64,000 nucleotides of DNA from Suillus spraguei (Eukaryota > Basidiomycota > Agaricomycetes > Boletales > Suillaceae), in the NCBI GenBank assembly GCA_016800925.1, contig JABCPU010000157.1, forward strand, positions 1 to 64,000, written 5' to 3'. Position numbers and translations under genes: made by a program. The number at the start of each line of letters is the position of its first letter. The first letter of the stretch is position 1. The notes beneath the pieces were generated by a model. It saw nothing but the letters and a program-made list of their open reading frames with translations, ran no database searches and had not been told where the DNA came from. Below are positions 33,810-44,241 of the stretch, in pieces.

Positions 33810-34640
33810 GATGGCCACAGATGAACCTCAACAGCTCTAACTGTCCACGTTCACTTAGAATCTGAGCAATCTACAGTACCCACTCTTTGCGCGCCCACAA
33901 CGTCCAAGACGAACACCAGGAGAAAAAAGTGCTGCTTTATCTTTAAGAGAGCAAGTAAATGAAACCAAAACATGACATATAGCTCTGCCTAATACAGCCT
34001 ACATAATACGTCGAGTCTGTCATGAAAGAAAATTTTAACACCAATATTAAGATCGAGGTTCGGCAATGCGGTCTTGAGATCAAGAAACCTTGCAGCGTCT
34101 TCAGTGTGGTTTAAAGTGCAACAATGATCTGAAGTTAGGGCTGCACGAGCATAAATGAGACTTGGAGACGTACCTACATAAGCGGGAGCGTAATATTGAG
34201 ATTTAGCTCCAGGAACGCGAACCTGAGATCAGGGAGTCAAAGAAGGCCCAGGTTATTGTTGAGCGTAGTGGGACGATCTCAGCGCAATGCGGGATGTGCT
34301 TTTGCCGCCACAATTGGACTACAAGAGAAGGAGAACGGATTTAAACTCAAGAGATGGTCCATTTGAATGATGAGAATAATGACGTCGTTGATATTGTCGA
34401 GGTGTAGTGGAGGGATAAGTAGACATGTTTTTTCGATTGTCCTATTCAGCTTCTGTCTCACACCATTGTATAGGTCCTTGCAGAACGCAAAAGAATACTA
34501 TACTGACGACTGAGATCTCTTTGACTGCTACACGAGGTATTAGGACACACGCCCATGCAACAAGTGCAAACTGTGTGTCAATGCTAAATTTTGAACTCCT
34601 AACTCAAGGACATATACAAAGCCTGGACACAGGGACTGGG
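33810..34640. other. Degenerate sequence, possible decayed coiled-coil copy
   Basis: No intact gene. Around 34,145-34,265 a plus-strand frame with two or three stops reads heptad-like sequence (LHKRERNIEI, LQEREPEIRESKKAQ), which could be the ruin of another family member. The rest is unassigned. Confidence 0.3.
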
Positions 34641-34746
34641 TAAATATTTTTTTTTGCAGCGGGAGCATGCATGAGCCTGGCGAGTCTGGAAAAAAGAAAT
34701 ATACCATTCCAATCTATATGTAACATACAACTATACATGTAGTAAG

Positions 34747-35340
34747 TTAAGAAGGAATGGCAGTGATATGAACGAATTCAACAAGTCGATCTGACAAGTC
34801 GTTGATCGTCGTGTCCTTTTCACGTACAACGTCCATTAGCCTGTGAATATCCTTCCCATCTCTCTCCTTGCGCGCCTGAAGACGTTTGATACATTTCTGT
34901 TGCTTGTTGAACTTCACTTTCTGATGTTGGACATCAGATTGCAAATCGTCGCTGCGTTCCCGCTCGCACAGAGCTGCGTATTCCAAGGATGCAAGACGGA
35001 ATTCATGTCCTGTCACTTCTTTCTGATGTTCGAGCAGCATCCTTTTACGATCCTTCAACAGTTTTTTGACTTCAGCCTTCAAGCGATTGACTGTTTCCCA
35101 AAGCTCGTGTGGGTCCTGCCAGCTGATAGTTGAATCTGGACTTATGGAGCGAAAGTCCTCGTCCTATTAACAATCAACTTCATTAGATGTGACAATGGGA
35201 AGAGAAATTAGATAAGTAAATACCTGGCACACGTCTGAGCCCTTCCTGTAACCTTCACCTGAAGCAATCCTAGAGCGTTTGCTCGTGTTCGAAGCCAACA
35301 GGTCTTCCTCTGCGGGACGTTTGTTGTATTTACCAGACAT
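34747..35340 (-). CDS. Coiled-coil family protein CC3 (right arm)
   Basis: Mirror of CC1: exons 35,340-35,224 and 35,163-34,747, 177 residues. It is identical to CC1 up to residue ~167 (SDRLVE), after which it reads FVHITAIPS where CC1 has VIQSNASDF. The switch coincides with the inner edge of the right arm at 34,777. The 3' flank beyond the edge is homologous to, but clearly diverged from, that of CC1. Confidence 0.75.
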
Positions 35341-36073
35341 GATAAGATGGGACTGTAAAGTCGTCAGATAAGATGAATGAGTAAAGTGGAAATAAAAAGT
35401 ACGGTATTCGTAAGGAAACGGACGAGATTATAAAGGAAGGGACTGTGGACAGTGGTGCCGAATTAACCACACTATTATCTACATTAAATCTACAAACGGA
35501 TGACGGGACCACTCCAAGATTCCGATTCAATGGATTATTCACAGTATCCAGTTAACCGCAGTAGACCGCAGTATCACGTCGACCACAGTTGACCACACTA
35601 TCAAGTTACCCACAGCTAACCACAGTATTGAGTTACCCACATGAGGTGCAGAATTCAAATGGGAAGGTATCCAGAAAGTCAAAGGCCATTTCGCTCATGT
35701 TTCATCCTCACAATGAGGTAACCGACATATCATGTGCAAGGGAAAACTATGTTTCCACTGGCGAGGTGAGTGACTACATCGACTGCAATTGGATTAAATG
35801 TTTCGAAGTGCACCAAATTATACTCAAACGAAAAAGTCACTACATGCTACATTGACTGGTTGTTTCTGGTTATTTTCCAATATGGACTCCAATGGCTGAT
35901 ATCATGCAGATTGAGGCCTGATATTCTCAAAATACCCAACAATTTTGCCACGATTTATAGCCGTTTGCATAAATGATAACAGTATACGCCCTTTTGAGAA
36001 AGAATAAATAAATAAATCATACATACATAGGAGCAAATGACGCGTCCTATCACGCATACTAGCTACAGCTATC
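35341..36073. other. Upstream region of CC3
   Basis: Holds the CC-type upstream block (about 35,430-35,500), the TGTGGTTAACTG repeats (35,543-35,638) and a stretch (35,640-35,930) with the reading VSDYIDCNWIKCFEVHQIIL that recurs in altered form upstream of CC6 (60,010-60,130). I do not call a gene. The mirror is 30,515-31,247. Confidence 0.4.
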
Positions 36074-36330
36074 TTGAAACTTCATATGCCCGACTCGATT
36101 TCATCTGATTCTATGGACTCTGACGACGACTCGATCACAGCGGCTGTTAGGGACCCGCACAATCCTCAGGATGAAACTATTACAGTACACTTTTTCATAA
36201 TGCATACGTTAGTAATGTATAAATCTCATCTTGTATCGAGTTTTGGCAGCCCCCATCGTGGTATGCGGGTAGACGCCCTAAAAATTGTATAATGTATAAT
36301 GTATAGCCTTCGGAGGTCCGATATACACTA
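36074..36330 (+). other. Unrecognised short frame and hairpin-like flank
   Basis: A 72-codon frame with an acidic start (PDSISSDSMDSDDDSITAAV), followed by TATAATGTATAATGTATAGC and GATATACACTATGAGATATG. The latter resembles, inverted, the TATACATTATGAGAAAGTGT stretch at 37,147, so the pair may be remnants of terminal inverted repeats around the transposase-derived frame. Confidence 0.35.
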
Positions 36331-36400
36331 TGAGATATGGTTTGTACTGAGTAGGACTACTGCGGAGTTGCCAGAAACTGATGCATAACAATGTAGTAAG

Positions 36401-37003
36401 ATGGAAAATTTTATAGTCAATCTAGTCCCAATGGTGCGCAGCCCTAAGAAACGCCAGTCACGTCTAAAACCTGCCAAAGCGGCCGAAACTGTCGAGAAAC
36501 TTGCATCAGTTGCATGTCGACGAACTGGGCTCACTATCAAAATTCCACTTCTCACCAAGTCACCTCAGCTCCAAACTCTCGAACATAAATTGATGAAGTC
36601 CATAGAGGAGCTTACAACACGAAGACGGATCATTGGCACACCGCTGTCTGTTGACGAGATTCTCGACCCTCAAGAAGAGAAGAACATTGGGGAAGTAACT
36701 GTTTATGTTTATGAAGATGATGACGCAATTGTTGCAGAAATTCGGCGCCGGCAAGGAATTAGGAGCGGGGAGCTGGTTGAAGTAGAATCAGATGATGAAG
36801 ACGAGGATGATCAACCCAAGGTCTGTGTTGCTGAATTGATTCCGCTGTGTGAAAAGCTCGAAGTTGCGTGTATTGCGCGAGCTGGCGCTGATTCTTCACT
36901 TGATCTTATTCATAAACTTCGCGCATTCCGAGCAACACCACGACGCGAGCAATTGCAGAATGCAAAGCAGGCTACATTGGATCAATTATGGAATACTAAG
37001 TAA
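36401..37003 (+). CDS. Pogo-like DDE transposase C-terminal domain (right-arm copy)
   Basis: An intact 200-residue frame: MENFIVNLVPMVRSPKKRQS, AKAAETVEKLASVA, SIEELTTRRRIIGTPLSVDE, an acidic stretch (VEVESDDEDEDDQPK), LIPLCEKLEVACIA and LRAFRATPRREQLQNAKQ then TLDQLWNTK. It is the kind of tail that follows the DDE nuclease in fungal pogo/Fot1-type transposases, where C-terminal acidic and CEKLE-type helices are common. The helix-turn-helix and DDE catalytic parts are absent, so it cannot transpose. The frame is open in both arms. It is either a recent remnant or a host gene derived from the tail. Confidence 0.6.
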   Translation: MENFIVNLVPMVRSPKKRQSRLKPAKAAETVEKLASVACRRTGLTIKIPLLTKSPQLQTLEHKLMKSIEELTTRRRIIGTPLSVDEILDPQEEKNIGEVTVYVYEDDDAIVAEIRRRQGIRSGELVEVESDDEDEDDQPKVCVAELIPLCEKLEVACIARAGADSSLDLIHKLRAFRATPRREQLQNAKQATLDQLWNTK

Positions 37004-37200
37004 CATACCGTTTCGATGTACTCGCTGAATGTATTGATTTCTGGACTATGCATTGACACCCCCAATCTTGGTTGACCCTCTGCCGAGGGAATTATTTGGT
37101 AGTGTATATCTCTCATATTGTATAGCGAAAGGCAGCTCCCGTCGCTATACATTATGAGAAAGTGTACTGTATTGTAGAACCCACCTTGGATGAACTAGTA
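37004..37200. repeat. Imperfect hairpin downstream of the transposase remnant
   Basis: AGTGTATATCTCTCATATTG...GCGAAAGGCAGC and TCCCGTCGCTATACATTATG...AGTGTACT face each other around 37,099-37,166 with only a few mismatches. It looks like a terminal inverted repeat or a short hairpin element. In the mirror (29,420-29,490) two of the three arm-to-arm base differences lie nearby. Confidence 0.6.
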
Positions 37201-37274
37201 GACTCACTGTAAATTACGAAGCACAAGCCTGGTCACCCCTCTCAAGCCTAAGGAGGGTAAATGCTATTGAATAC

Positions 37275-38048
37275 CTGAAGGATGACCCGTAAGACATTGT
37301 CAGTACCTCTACCACTTATGGTTTCAATCTCATATACTCTCGTAATGTTTTCCTACTCTGAAATGAAGAAACCAAAAGCGAAGAGAAGTGGAGAACCTGC
37401 AATCATCAAGCTTTCGAACGATGAAAATCTTTTGATACCCTCAAGGCCCAAGTACTCAAATGTATCTCAGAAACACTGAAACCGAAGAAACTCACCTACG
37501 ACGATACAAGGTCACATTCACAGTTGCCCGACACCAAACCTCATCATTGTCCTTGAAGAAACAATCGGAATATGATCATATGCTTGAATGTGTGTTGAAA
37601 ATGAAGGCTCCCGCAGCGAAGAGTATACAGACGAGTCGTCTGAAGGTTCATTGGTGTCTGACTCGGACGTAGAAGACAAGGAGCCCCCAGTGGTGGGGGA
37701 GCTCGAGTCGGAACTCAGGGACATACTAGTATTGGAGTTCAAGTCTGAAAAGGAGGAGTCTCCATTCTCGAGAACACCATCTGAGCTGTTGAACTCATGC
37801 CCTGTAAGACTTTCGAGCCTCCATTGGCGACGCAGGCAAATTTTTTTCTTTACCTGCAATGTAAACATAATTAAATTTTGTACTTGCACTTGCCTTTGCG
37901 TTCGTTGTGGCATCTTGAGTAGTCCGTGCCGCTGGTGTGTCTGAAGCAAAATTATATAATAATTACAAGTATATTTACCTGTCAGGTAGTACTTAGCATA
38001 CATAGATAAGTTCATGAATCCAATGAGAATGGCATTAAGGACGTTCAA
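37275..38048 (+). CDS. Unrecognised spliced gene, acidic/serine-rich (right-arm copy)
   Basis: Successive plus-strand stretches look coding: MKKPKAKRSGEPAIIK, ETEETHLRRYKVTFTVARHQ then TSSLSLKKQSEYDHMLECVL and KMKAPAAK, and an acidic run (SSEGSLVSDSDVEDKEPPVV). I remember similar order (a beta-rich VTF-VARH segment, then LKMKxPAAKI) in agaricomycete proteins of unknown role. Exon joins are not resolved and a stop occurs at 37,479, so it may be broken. The opposite strand has a 176-codon frame that I judge a shadow. Confidence 0.35.
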
Positions 38049-38419
38049 AGTTCGTTGTCGACGCTGTTTTCGACTGTCTGTGGAAAACGAGTTGGTTTCA
38101 ATGGTTTGTTGTTTTCGTTCAGCATCAGCTGTACAGACTCTGAAATCCGGTGTTATTCGATCGCCGAACGGCGCGTTATTCGAGTGGTGTGGCTGCCGAT
38201 GACCACGATGAGGGAGTTGCTGGAGACACGCCTTGCTGCTGGCCAGAATTCAGCAATGGCAAAGGCAAGCAAAAGCCGCCCAGAGTCCTGCAGGGCCCAC
38301 TGACACAAAAGAGAACTTAGATTCTTGGGAGGCTACTGGGACCAGGACAGCAGACAAGAGAAGGACCATTCTTGTAGCGTGAGTTGTCCAGTATTATAAT
38401 GCACTCTAAGAATGCGACG

Positions 38420-38600
38420 ACAAAAAGTGAAGTTGGCCACCATCACCGACAGTGAACGCCCATAAAGGCGAGAAACCACAACAGAAGCCAGGAGTGAAGT
38501 GACCACCATCATCGACAGTGAGCGCCCATAAAGGCGAGAAACCGCAACAGAAGCCAGGAGCGAAGTGGCCACACCATCATCGACAGTGAATGCCCATGAA
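38420..38600. repeat. ~63-bp tandem repeat (right arm)
   Basis: Mirror of 27,985-28,165, with CCCATAAAGGCGAGAAACC recurring about 63 bp apart. Confidence 0.8.
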
Positions 38601-38890
38601 AACCACCAGTAAAGGTAATAGTTAAGAGGAAAGAGGGAAATTCACGGAAGACAAATGTATGAGCTTCACATCACGTGATATTCTCACGCCACAGTTCAAT
38701 TCAAATACTGACACACTGCAGAAAGGGGAATAATTCGCACATTTGAATATGTGGGGTCGGGTTTCCTTATGCACATAGGTGCTTTTTTTTACAGCTGTTT
38801 CGATAATTATGCGGAAACGCAAAAGTTGAATTTGCATCTCGGACACATCCGAACCCAGTAACCACTGGACCATTCAGGTAGACAGTAGAC

Positions 38891-39202
38891 TTGCTTTCAG
38901 TGATGACTTTGCCTTCCATACCCCCTGAGCCAGAAATACCTCAATTTGAGACTGTTGTTGTTGTTGTAAATCTTGATACATATACAGGAACCTCAACAGA
39001 AAACAATGGCAAAACCAAAGTCAAGGAGGTGAAGTCTATGAAGGTCAAAGAATTTGTGTTTCATGTCTCTGCACCTAATTACCTTGAATTCCTCGCGACT
39101 ATGCTTGCAGAGAACGATAAATCACTATATAAGGTTAAAGGAAAAGGTACGCCTTCAAATACCTTCCTGGTTCATCATGTAGGTATGTCGGTCCTCGGAT
39201 GA
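38891..39202 (+). CDS. Unrecognised small fungal protein (right-arm copy)
   Basis: The 103-codon frame includes PPEPEIPQFETVVVVVNLDT, a short Lys-rich linker, VKEFVFHVSAPNYLEFLATM and LAENDKSLYKVKGKG. The second half resembles in layout the VTF-VARH/YDHML stretch of the neighbouring gene at 37.5 kb, so the two may be relatives. A GTAGGT donor lies at its end (39,180), so more exons may follow. Function is unknown. The likely true start is one of the Met residues near the beginning. Confidence 0.45.
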   Translation: MLSVMTLPSIPPEPEIPQFETVVVVVNLDTYTGTSTENNGKTKVKEVKSMKVKEFVFHVSAPNYLEFLATMLAENDKSLYKVKGKGTPSNTFLVHHVGMSVLG

Positions 39203-40206
39203 TCATCTGATGCCACAGCAACAACGGTATCCCACTTGTGTTTAATTATAGTTGCACGGAAGCCACTTTCTGTAAATGCCAACTTTTTGTTGAGCGCAGA
39301 CAGGGGCAAGAGATAGTGGGCAGCTATAGCTATTAGGCATGCCTTGCGTGACTGTCCAGTGACCTTTCTCCATCGATATCTTGGATAGTTCACTTGACTT
39401 TTAAGAACTGCTGCGCATCGTGTGGGCTCCACTCGTGGAAGTTACAAGATGGATTCATGAAGGTATGGTGTGTCAGAGTGTCCCACAGTGATAGACCACG
39501 ATATGTATACAGTCATCAATCGGCATTTGAGACACAAAATTGAAAATCGAACCACCGTGCTTTTACAACACCCCATAAAAACTGAGTAGTATTTTTCTTG
39601 GCAAGTAGCATATGTCAGAATTGCATATTTCGCAACCTGCACATCACATCTTGGCCCGATTTACATGTCGATATGCAATGTTAGGTTATACCATCCCAGA
39701 AGAGAAAATATTTGGGGCGTACAGATTGTAGGCTGACTATGATAAGTATTAGAGCAAAGATCGTATCTATGCTAAGAATTTTGTGTTCAAGTAGCTAGAA
39801 GTGTGAGTTTTATGAAAGTTCCAACTTCTCTGGGGTGCTGATTACAGTGGAAGGGATAGTACTGCCTCGCCCCGTTATAATATAAACTCCGGTAGTGCGG
39901 AGAATATATCTGGACATGAAATTGCTAACACTGAAAATGTCATGTGTATATTGAAACAAAGAAATGGTTCAGAGCCTCCAAACAGACTCTGATCAATATC
40001 TACTAAGTCGAAGTATACCTTCGTGGCCGTCTGAGTGGCAGCGGTATTCAAAAGCAGTAATACAGTTAAGGTTTTTCCACTGATCTCTTAAGCACATTCC
40101 TTTACATACTTCTTCCCAGTAATCCATTGTTAGGTCCTGATTATAGCATCCAGTCGAAACAAGTCGACGCATTTCGGTCTGGGACTAATTGCTCGATTGA
40201 AACACA
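39203..40206. other. Unassigned arm sequence (right)
   Basis: Mirror of 26,379-27,382. No gene is supported. The part from about 39,650 to 39,760 (CCATCCCAGAAGAGAAAATA) has a diverged relative at 63,880-64,000, and 39,880-40,206 has one at 51,310-51,670. Confidence 0.4.
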
Positions 40207-42049
40207 TTGAAGCTGATGATAAGCAGGAACGAAACGTATGGCGATTGGGAGGAGATCGTGCACCCGGCAGGCATCACGTACTATTTTGCTAGAAAGACAG
40301 TAAGTCACATATGGTTGTGTCCACATCACCCTCTCACTATGGCACAGAAAACATATACAGCAGCCAACATAAAGGAATACTCACACCTTCGATTGCGTGA
40401 CCTAAATAATTGGATAGATGCGGCACGCAGAACACTGCAGGAAGATACGTGGTTTCTGGTTGTTGAACCCATAGCCAGGCAGGATGGCGATCGCTATGAA
40501 TATTACTGTGCAGACATAAAGCAGCATGTCATTGCTTGGTTTCATGCATTTGACGCACATCTGCTTTTTCAGGAGTGTGCATTTGCACGGGAGTGGAACC
40601 ACAAACGCAAGTTCCAAAGTCCTGCCAACTCGCTGCGCGGTCTGACTTGAATTTGCAGGTCTTGAACTTGAAGCACAATTTTGGTAATAGTGATTGGTAG
40701 ATGGTATAACAGCATTTGGACATTAATGTGCATGTAAATTAGGAAGCATGTCGATTTCTTTCCGCGTCATTACGAAATGAGGCCTTCTGATGCGGGCGAG
40801 CTACGAGCTCACTTGGAATGGTTTTTAGCAGGTACGACATTCTAGTGCAGACACTACAGAACTGATTTCAATATGCATTACAGAGGGGCTGACCTTAGAA
40901 CAATCGACTGCAGCTTCGTTGTTTCGGAACAACGAGGAAGCAGAGAAAATATTATCCTGTATTATCAGATTCGGTAGGTCACTCAAATATACTAGTGCTT
41001 CACGTTCAAACGAAATCTTGTAGAGAGTGATCCTTCATCTAATAATTTCATGACGGAACAAGGAGTAGCATTTTGCGGTACGTTTGTATTGCCCACTTAT
41101 ACATTGAAATAAGCGGAACTTATCCTGAAGTCCTAGGAAGGATATGGTGCATGTTACGTGTGTCTTTTGCTCCAATGCAGCTAGTGTTTTGCATTAACTT
41201 ATAACATAAGGCCATCATCAATTTTTAAACTACTACGGTTTACCGGAAGCTCGTTTGATGAGGTCTCACTCTGTAGAGGGCACCAAGCGAAAGCGAACCC
41301 TTCCTCTTTTACTGGCGACTGCTGCAATGTTCGGAGTACCGGCACTTGTTTTGGAACATATAGACAATATCTATGTGGACGGAATTGTCAACTCGCTGGA
41401 CATCAGCCAATTCGTCGACCGTTTCAACGAGGATAATGTGAAACACAGCACTCTGGTACGCGCATATTCCTATATTGATATGGGAAAGCCGTCCAAGTTG
41501 ACATCTTGCATCATCGAGGCGGGCGTCATCATGGCGGTAGACGCTAGTATACTCGCTATTCCAGATATTGGATCTCAAGCCATAACAAGGACTCTGTGTT
41601 CCCTTTCACTTGTATTCAGCGTCCACTGCATATTCGCAGGTGTCACGGCTCGTCACTTCGGTGAAAAGATGAAGTCTCTAGATTTTGCAGTATGTGTGAT
41701 CCACCATGATTGTCTCTCTATGCTGATTCGATACTACATGAAGTCTCAGCATCTCAATGACAATTGTACCAGGGTTGTGGTCATTTACAGTGCTCCTGCT
41801 TTATTTCGGACCACCAGGTAATCAACATCAACTTGTTACAATCTGTACGGATGGCTTTATTAATAAACCGCCAGCGTGGCTTTATCCACTTTGGGCTTTC
41901 TTGCAGGAATTTTTACCACACAAAGTCATTCGTTGATCACCACAGTTCCATGTACAATCGCCGTGGTCATCCTAGGAGGTTTCTTGTTTTGGTCGTCAGC
42001 CATCATATTCCATCAGCATTTGAGAAACAGAGGCGGGATAGTATACTGA
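40207..42049 (+). CDS. WW-domain multi-pass membrane protein (right-arm copy)
   Basis: A WW-like motif (DWEEIVHPAGITYYFARKT) precedes an intron and then KTYTAANIKEYSHLRLRDLN, VIAWFHAFDAHLLFQ and EWNHK. Exons follow with LELEAQFWKHVDFFPRHYEM, SDAGELRAHLEWFLAEGLTL, EAEKILSCIIRF and HHQFLNYYGLPEARLMRSHS. The rest is membrane-rich: LPLLLATAAMFGVPALVLEH, VIMAVDASILAIP, TLCSLSLVFSVHCIFAGVTA, FTVLLLYFGPPGIF and TVPCTIAVVILGGFLFW, ending GGIVY-stop at 42,047-42,049. Inferred introns: 40,300-40,347; 40,607-40,658 (GC-AG); 40,684-40,742; 40,832-40,883; 40,974-41,023; about 41,078-41,210; and three later ones. Each keeps the frame. Agaricomycetes have many such WW-domain membrane proteins of unknown role; WW domains bind proline-rich peptides. 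The 5' end is not resolved. Confidence 0.78.
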
Positions 42050-42624
42050 ATAAGTCTTAATATATAAATCATGCCATATACTCACCCGCAAAGGAACTAT
42101 TTGTCTTGTACTTGCTATCGGATCATTTACCAGTACCATAGCCCACAAAAGAATATTGACTTTGTTATTGTATTTCGTGCACAAGCTAAAATTAGGGGGC
42201 TCACCAGTTAACAGTACGAACATGGCTGTGAATGATGGACTGCGTGGACATTTTTGGCTAAGGCAAAGTTTGCAATGTCACATACTTAATGACAGTAAAT
42301 ATGTGCATCTCTTGTGGGATGCAGAGCGTCAGAATGCTTGCTAAAGTCGTGCGTCAGCAAGGGGCATCAATCAGGATTAGAGGGTTCAGTAAAACATTCA
42401 CAGCTACCAGCTTGCCCGTCTTTACAAAAGTCTCGGCGATACATTTTATAGCGGTCGGACATAGCAGCACATGGAATGCAAAATGCAAGTGAAAATCAAG
42501 ATGACTGAGGACACAGAGTATTAAAGATAAGTCGGTAACCGTAGCAAGGTCGCAGAGTCAGGAACTGCAGTGTCCACGGCGCTACAATGCAATTATTTCA
42601 GTCTTCGAGCATGTTGGAAAATGT

Positions 42625-43095
42625 ATTTTCCTATGTGGTTGTGTAGTGGTTTATTTGGCCCTGAGGATTTGTTTATATTTGCTTACTCCACCTTCAGCTT
42701 TTTCTTCCATCCACCCACCACGTTGTGATATGCTATGTCCGAGCGTGGTTGCAATATGGACGCCCCCCTGACAAGGGACGTGTGCTCTAGAGTCATCCAG
42801 ATATATCTGCGCACCATGTGACCATTTCCTGTCAAGGGACAGTGTTCCAGGCAGACATGACTGGGCAGGAAAAGTGGTTGTGCCCATGTATTCATTTGTC
42901 TGATTTTTTTTTGCAGCGAGGCATTGTGCCTGATTCTCACTGAGATCATGGTGAACTTGTGGTTCCTAATGGGCGATATGTTGTTTTTCTGGTGGTGCAG
43001 ACACCTCCCTACCAGGTTGGCGCGTGAACTGAAGTCATTCAGACGTGTGCGTGCTGCCTACTTCTCCTGACAAGGGAAGTTGGGACCTGGCTAAC
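42625..43095. repeat. Dispersed repeat D1, copy 3 (right arm)
   Basis: Mirror of 23,490-23,960, minus orientation. Confidence 0.8.
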
Positions 43096-43525
43096 AGGCC
43101 ACTCCGGTTTCCTTCAATATACCGCTACCAGATGGCTCGCAATCAGCTTCCTCGTGGCCCATCTCAAATGTATCATGTGCTAGATATACTAAAGCCACGA
43201 CGTCCTGACAAATTTCGCGAGAGTCTGCGAGTATCCCCATATACCTTTGGCCAAATCTTCACCAAACTTGCATCTGATTCTGTGTTTACCAACAACAACT
43301 CCCAGAACCAGCAAATTCCCCTTGCCGACCAGCTTGCAGTTGCACTTTACCGCTTTGGACATGGTGGTCATGGGGCCAGTATGCAGACTGTTACCAATTG
43401 AGGGGAACCTGAAAAGCTGGGTATAGCGTGTTGCAAAGTCTTTGACAAAGTTCTTGAGTGCGGTGATCATCGTCAGTTGTCGATATCATTCTCCTGACTC
43501 GCGCTGTTGCAAATTTGTTCGTTCC
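43045..43525 (+). pseudogene. PIF/Harbinger-type transposase, N-terminal fragment (right arm)
   Basis: Mirror of 23,060-23,540. The frame from 43,045 covers the HTH-like leader and stops at 43,399-43,401 where relatives continue with Trp into the nuclease. Confidence 0.6.
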
Positions 43526-43704
43526 TTGAATGCTGGGAATCATAATTGGCGTGAGCGTCAGAAGTAATAGCTTTGATGCGCACCATCTTTCACAAATGCT
43601 GCCGCAGTCACTTTATCTGCTTGTGAGATCCAGCAGGATGTGCATATATGTTAGCGTGTGCTATGCAAAGCCACCAGTCTTATGAACAGCTGGCTACCTG
43701 GTAG

Positions 43705-43990
43705 GATGCTCGTACACAACAAATTGGATGTGCAATAGCTGTGTTATATAAGACAAGTCATTAGTTCAAGTGAATAGGTATGCTGCGGCACTCACTGATA
43801 CTCGGGACGAAAATCTATAGCTGATATACATTCTCTCTCTCTCCAACATTGTATCATGCAGTTCAGAAGAAACCGGGATTGAGCACTGATGGTGCCCGAT
43901 AGGAGGTGGTGCTCGCTGTACTCCCACGACGGGCCATACTGAAAGTACCAGGCATCTGAGCATCTTGTTCTGGCATGATAGAAGGATGAT
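43705..43990. repeat. Repeat R, right-arm copy
   Basis: Mirror of 22,600-22,880 and direct copy of spacer 32,290-32,540. Confidence 0.8.
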
Positions 43991-44241
43991 AGAACGCTGG
44001 GAGTTGTCTTATAGAAATGCTTGTTTTGTGGCGAAGATCGTCGCAAAGGAGTCACTGCTGGTCACTATTGTGTCACATCGGTACCACACCACACACAGAA
44101 ACGAACTGAGAAACACACTCTGTTTATATGGCAGCTGTCCAGGCCGTAACGTATTGGGCTATCCGCCATTAGAAAACACTCTCTCTGCATTTCCAACAGT
44201 ATAAATCTAACAATAGACAACCGGAAAACATATAGCAAGCA

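Noticed and set aside
37518..38048. 176-codon minus-strand frame (and mirror at 28,537-29,067)
   Set aside because: The other strand carries the more protein-like reading; this frame is Ser-rich low complexity from the antisense of an acidic stretch. I keep some doubt.
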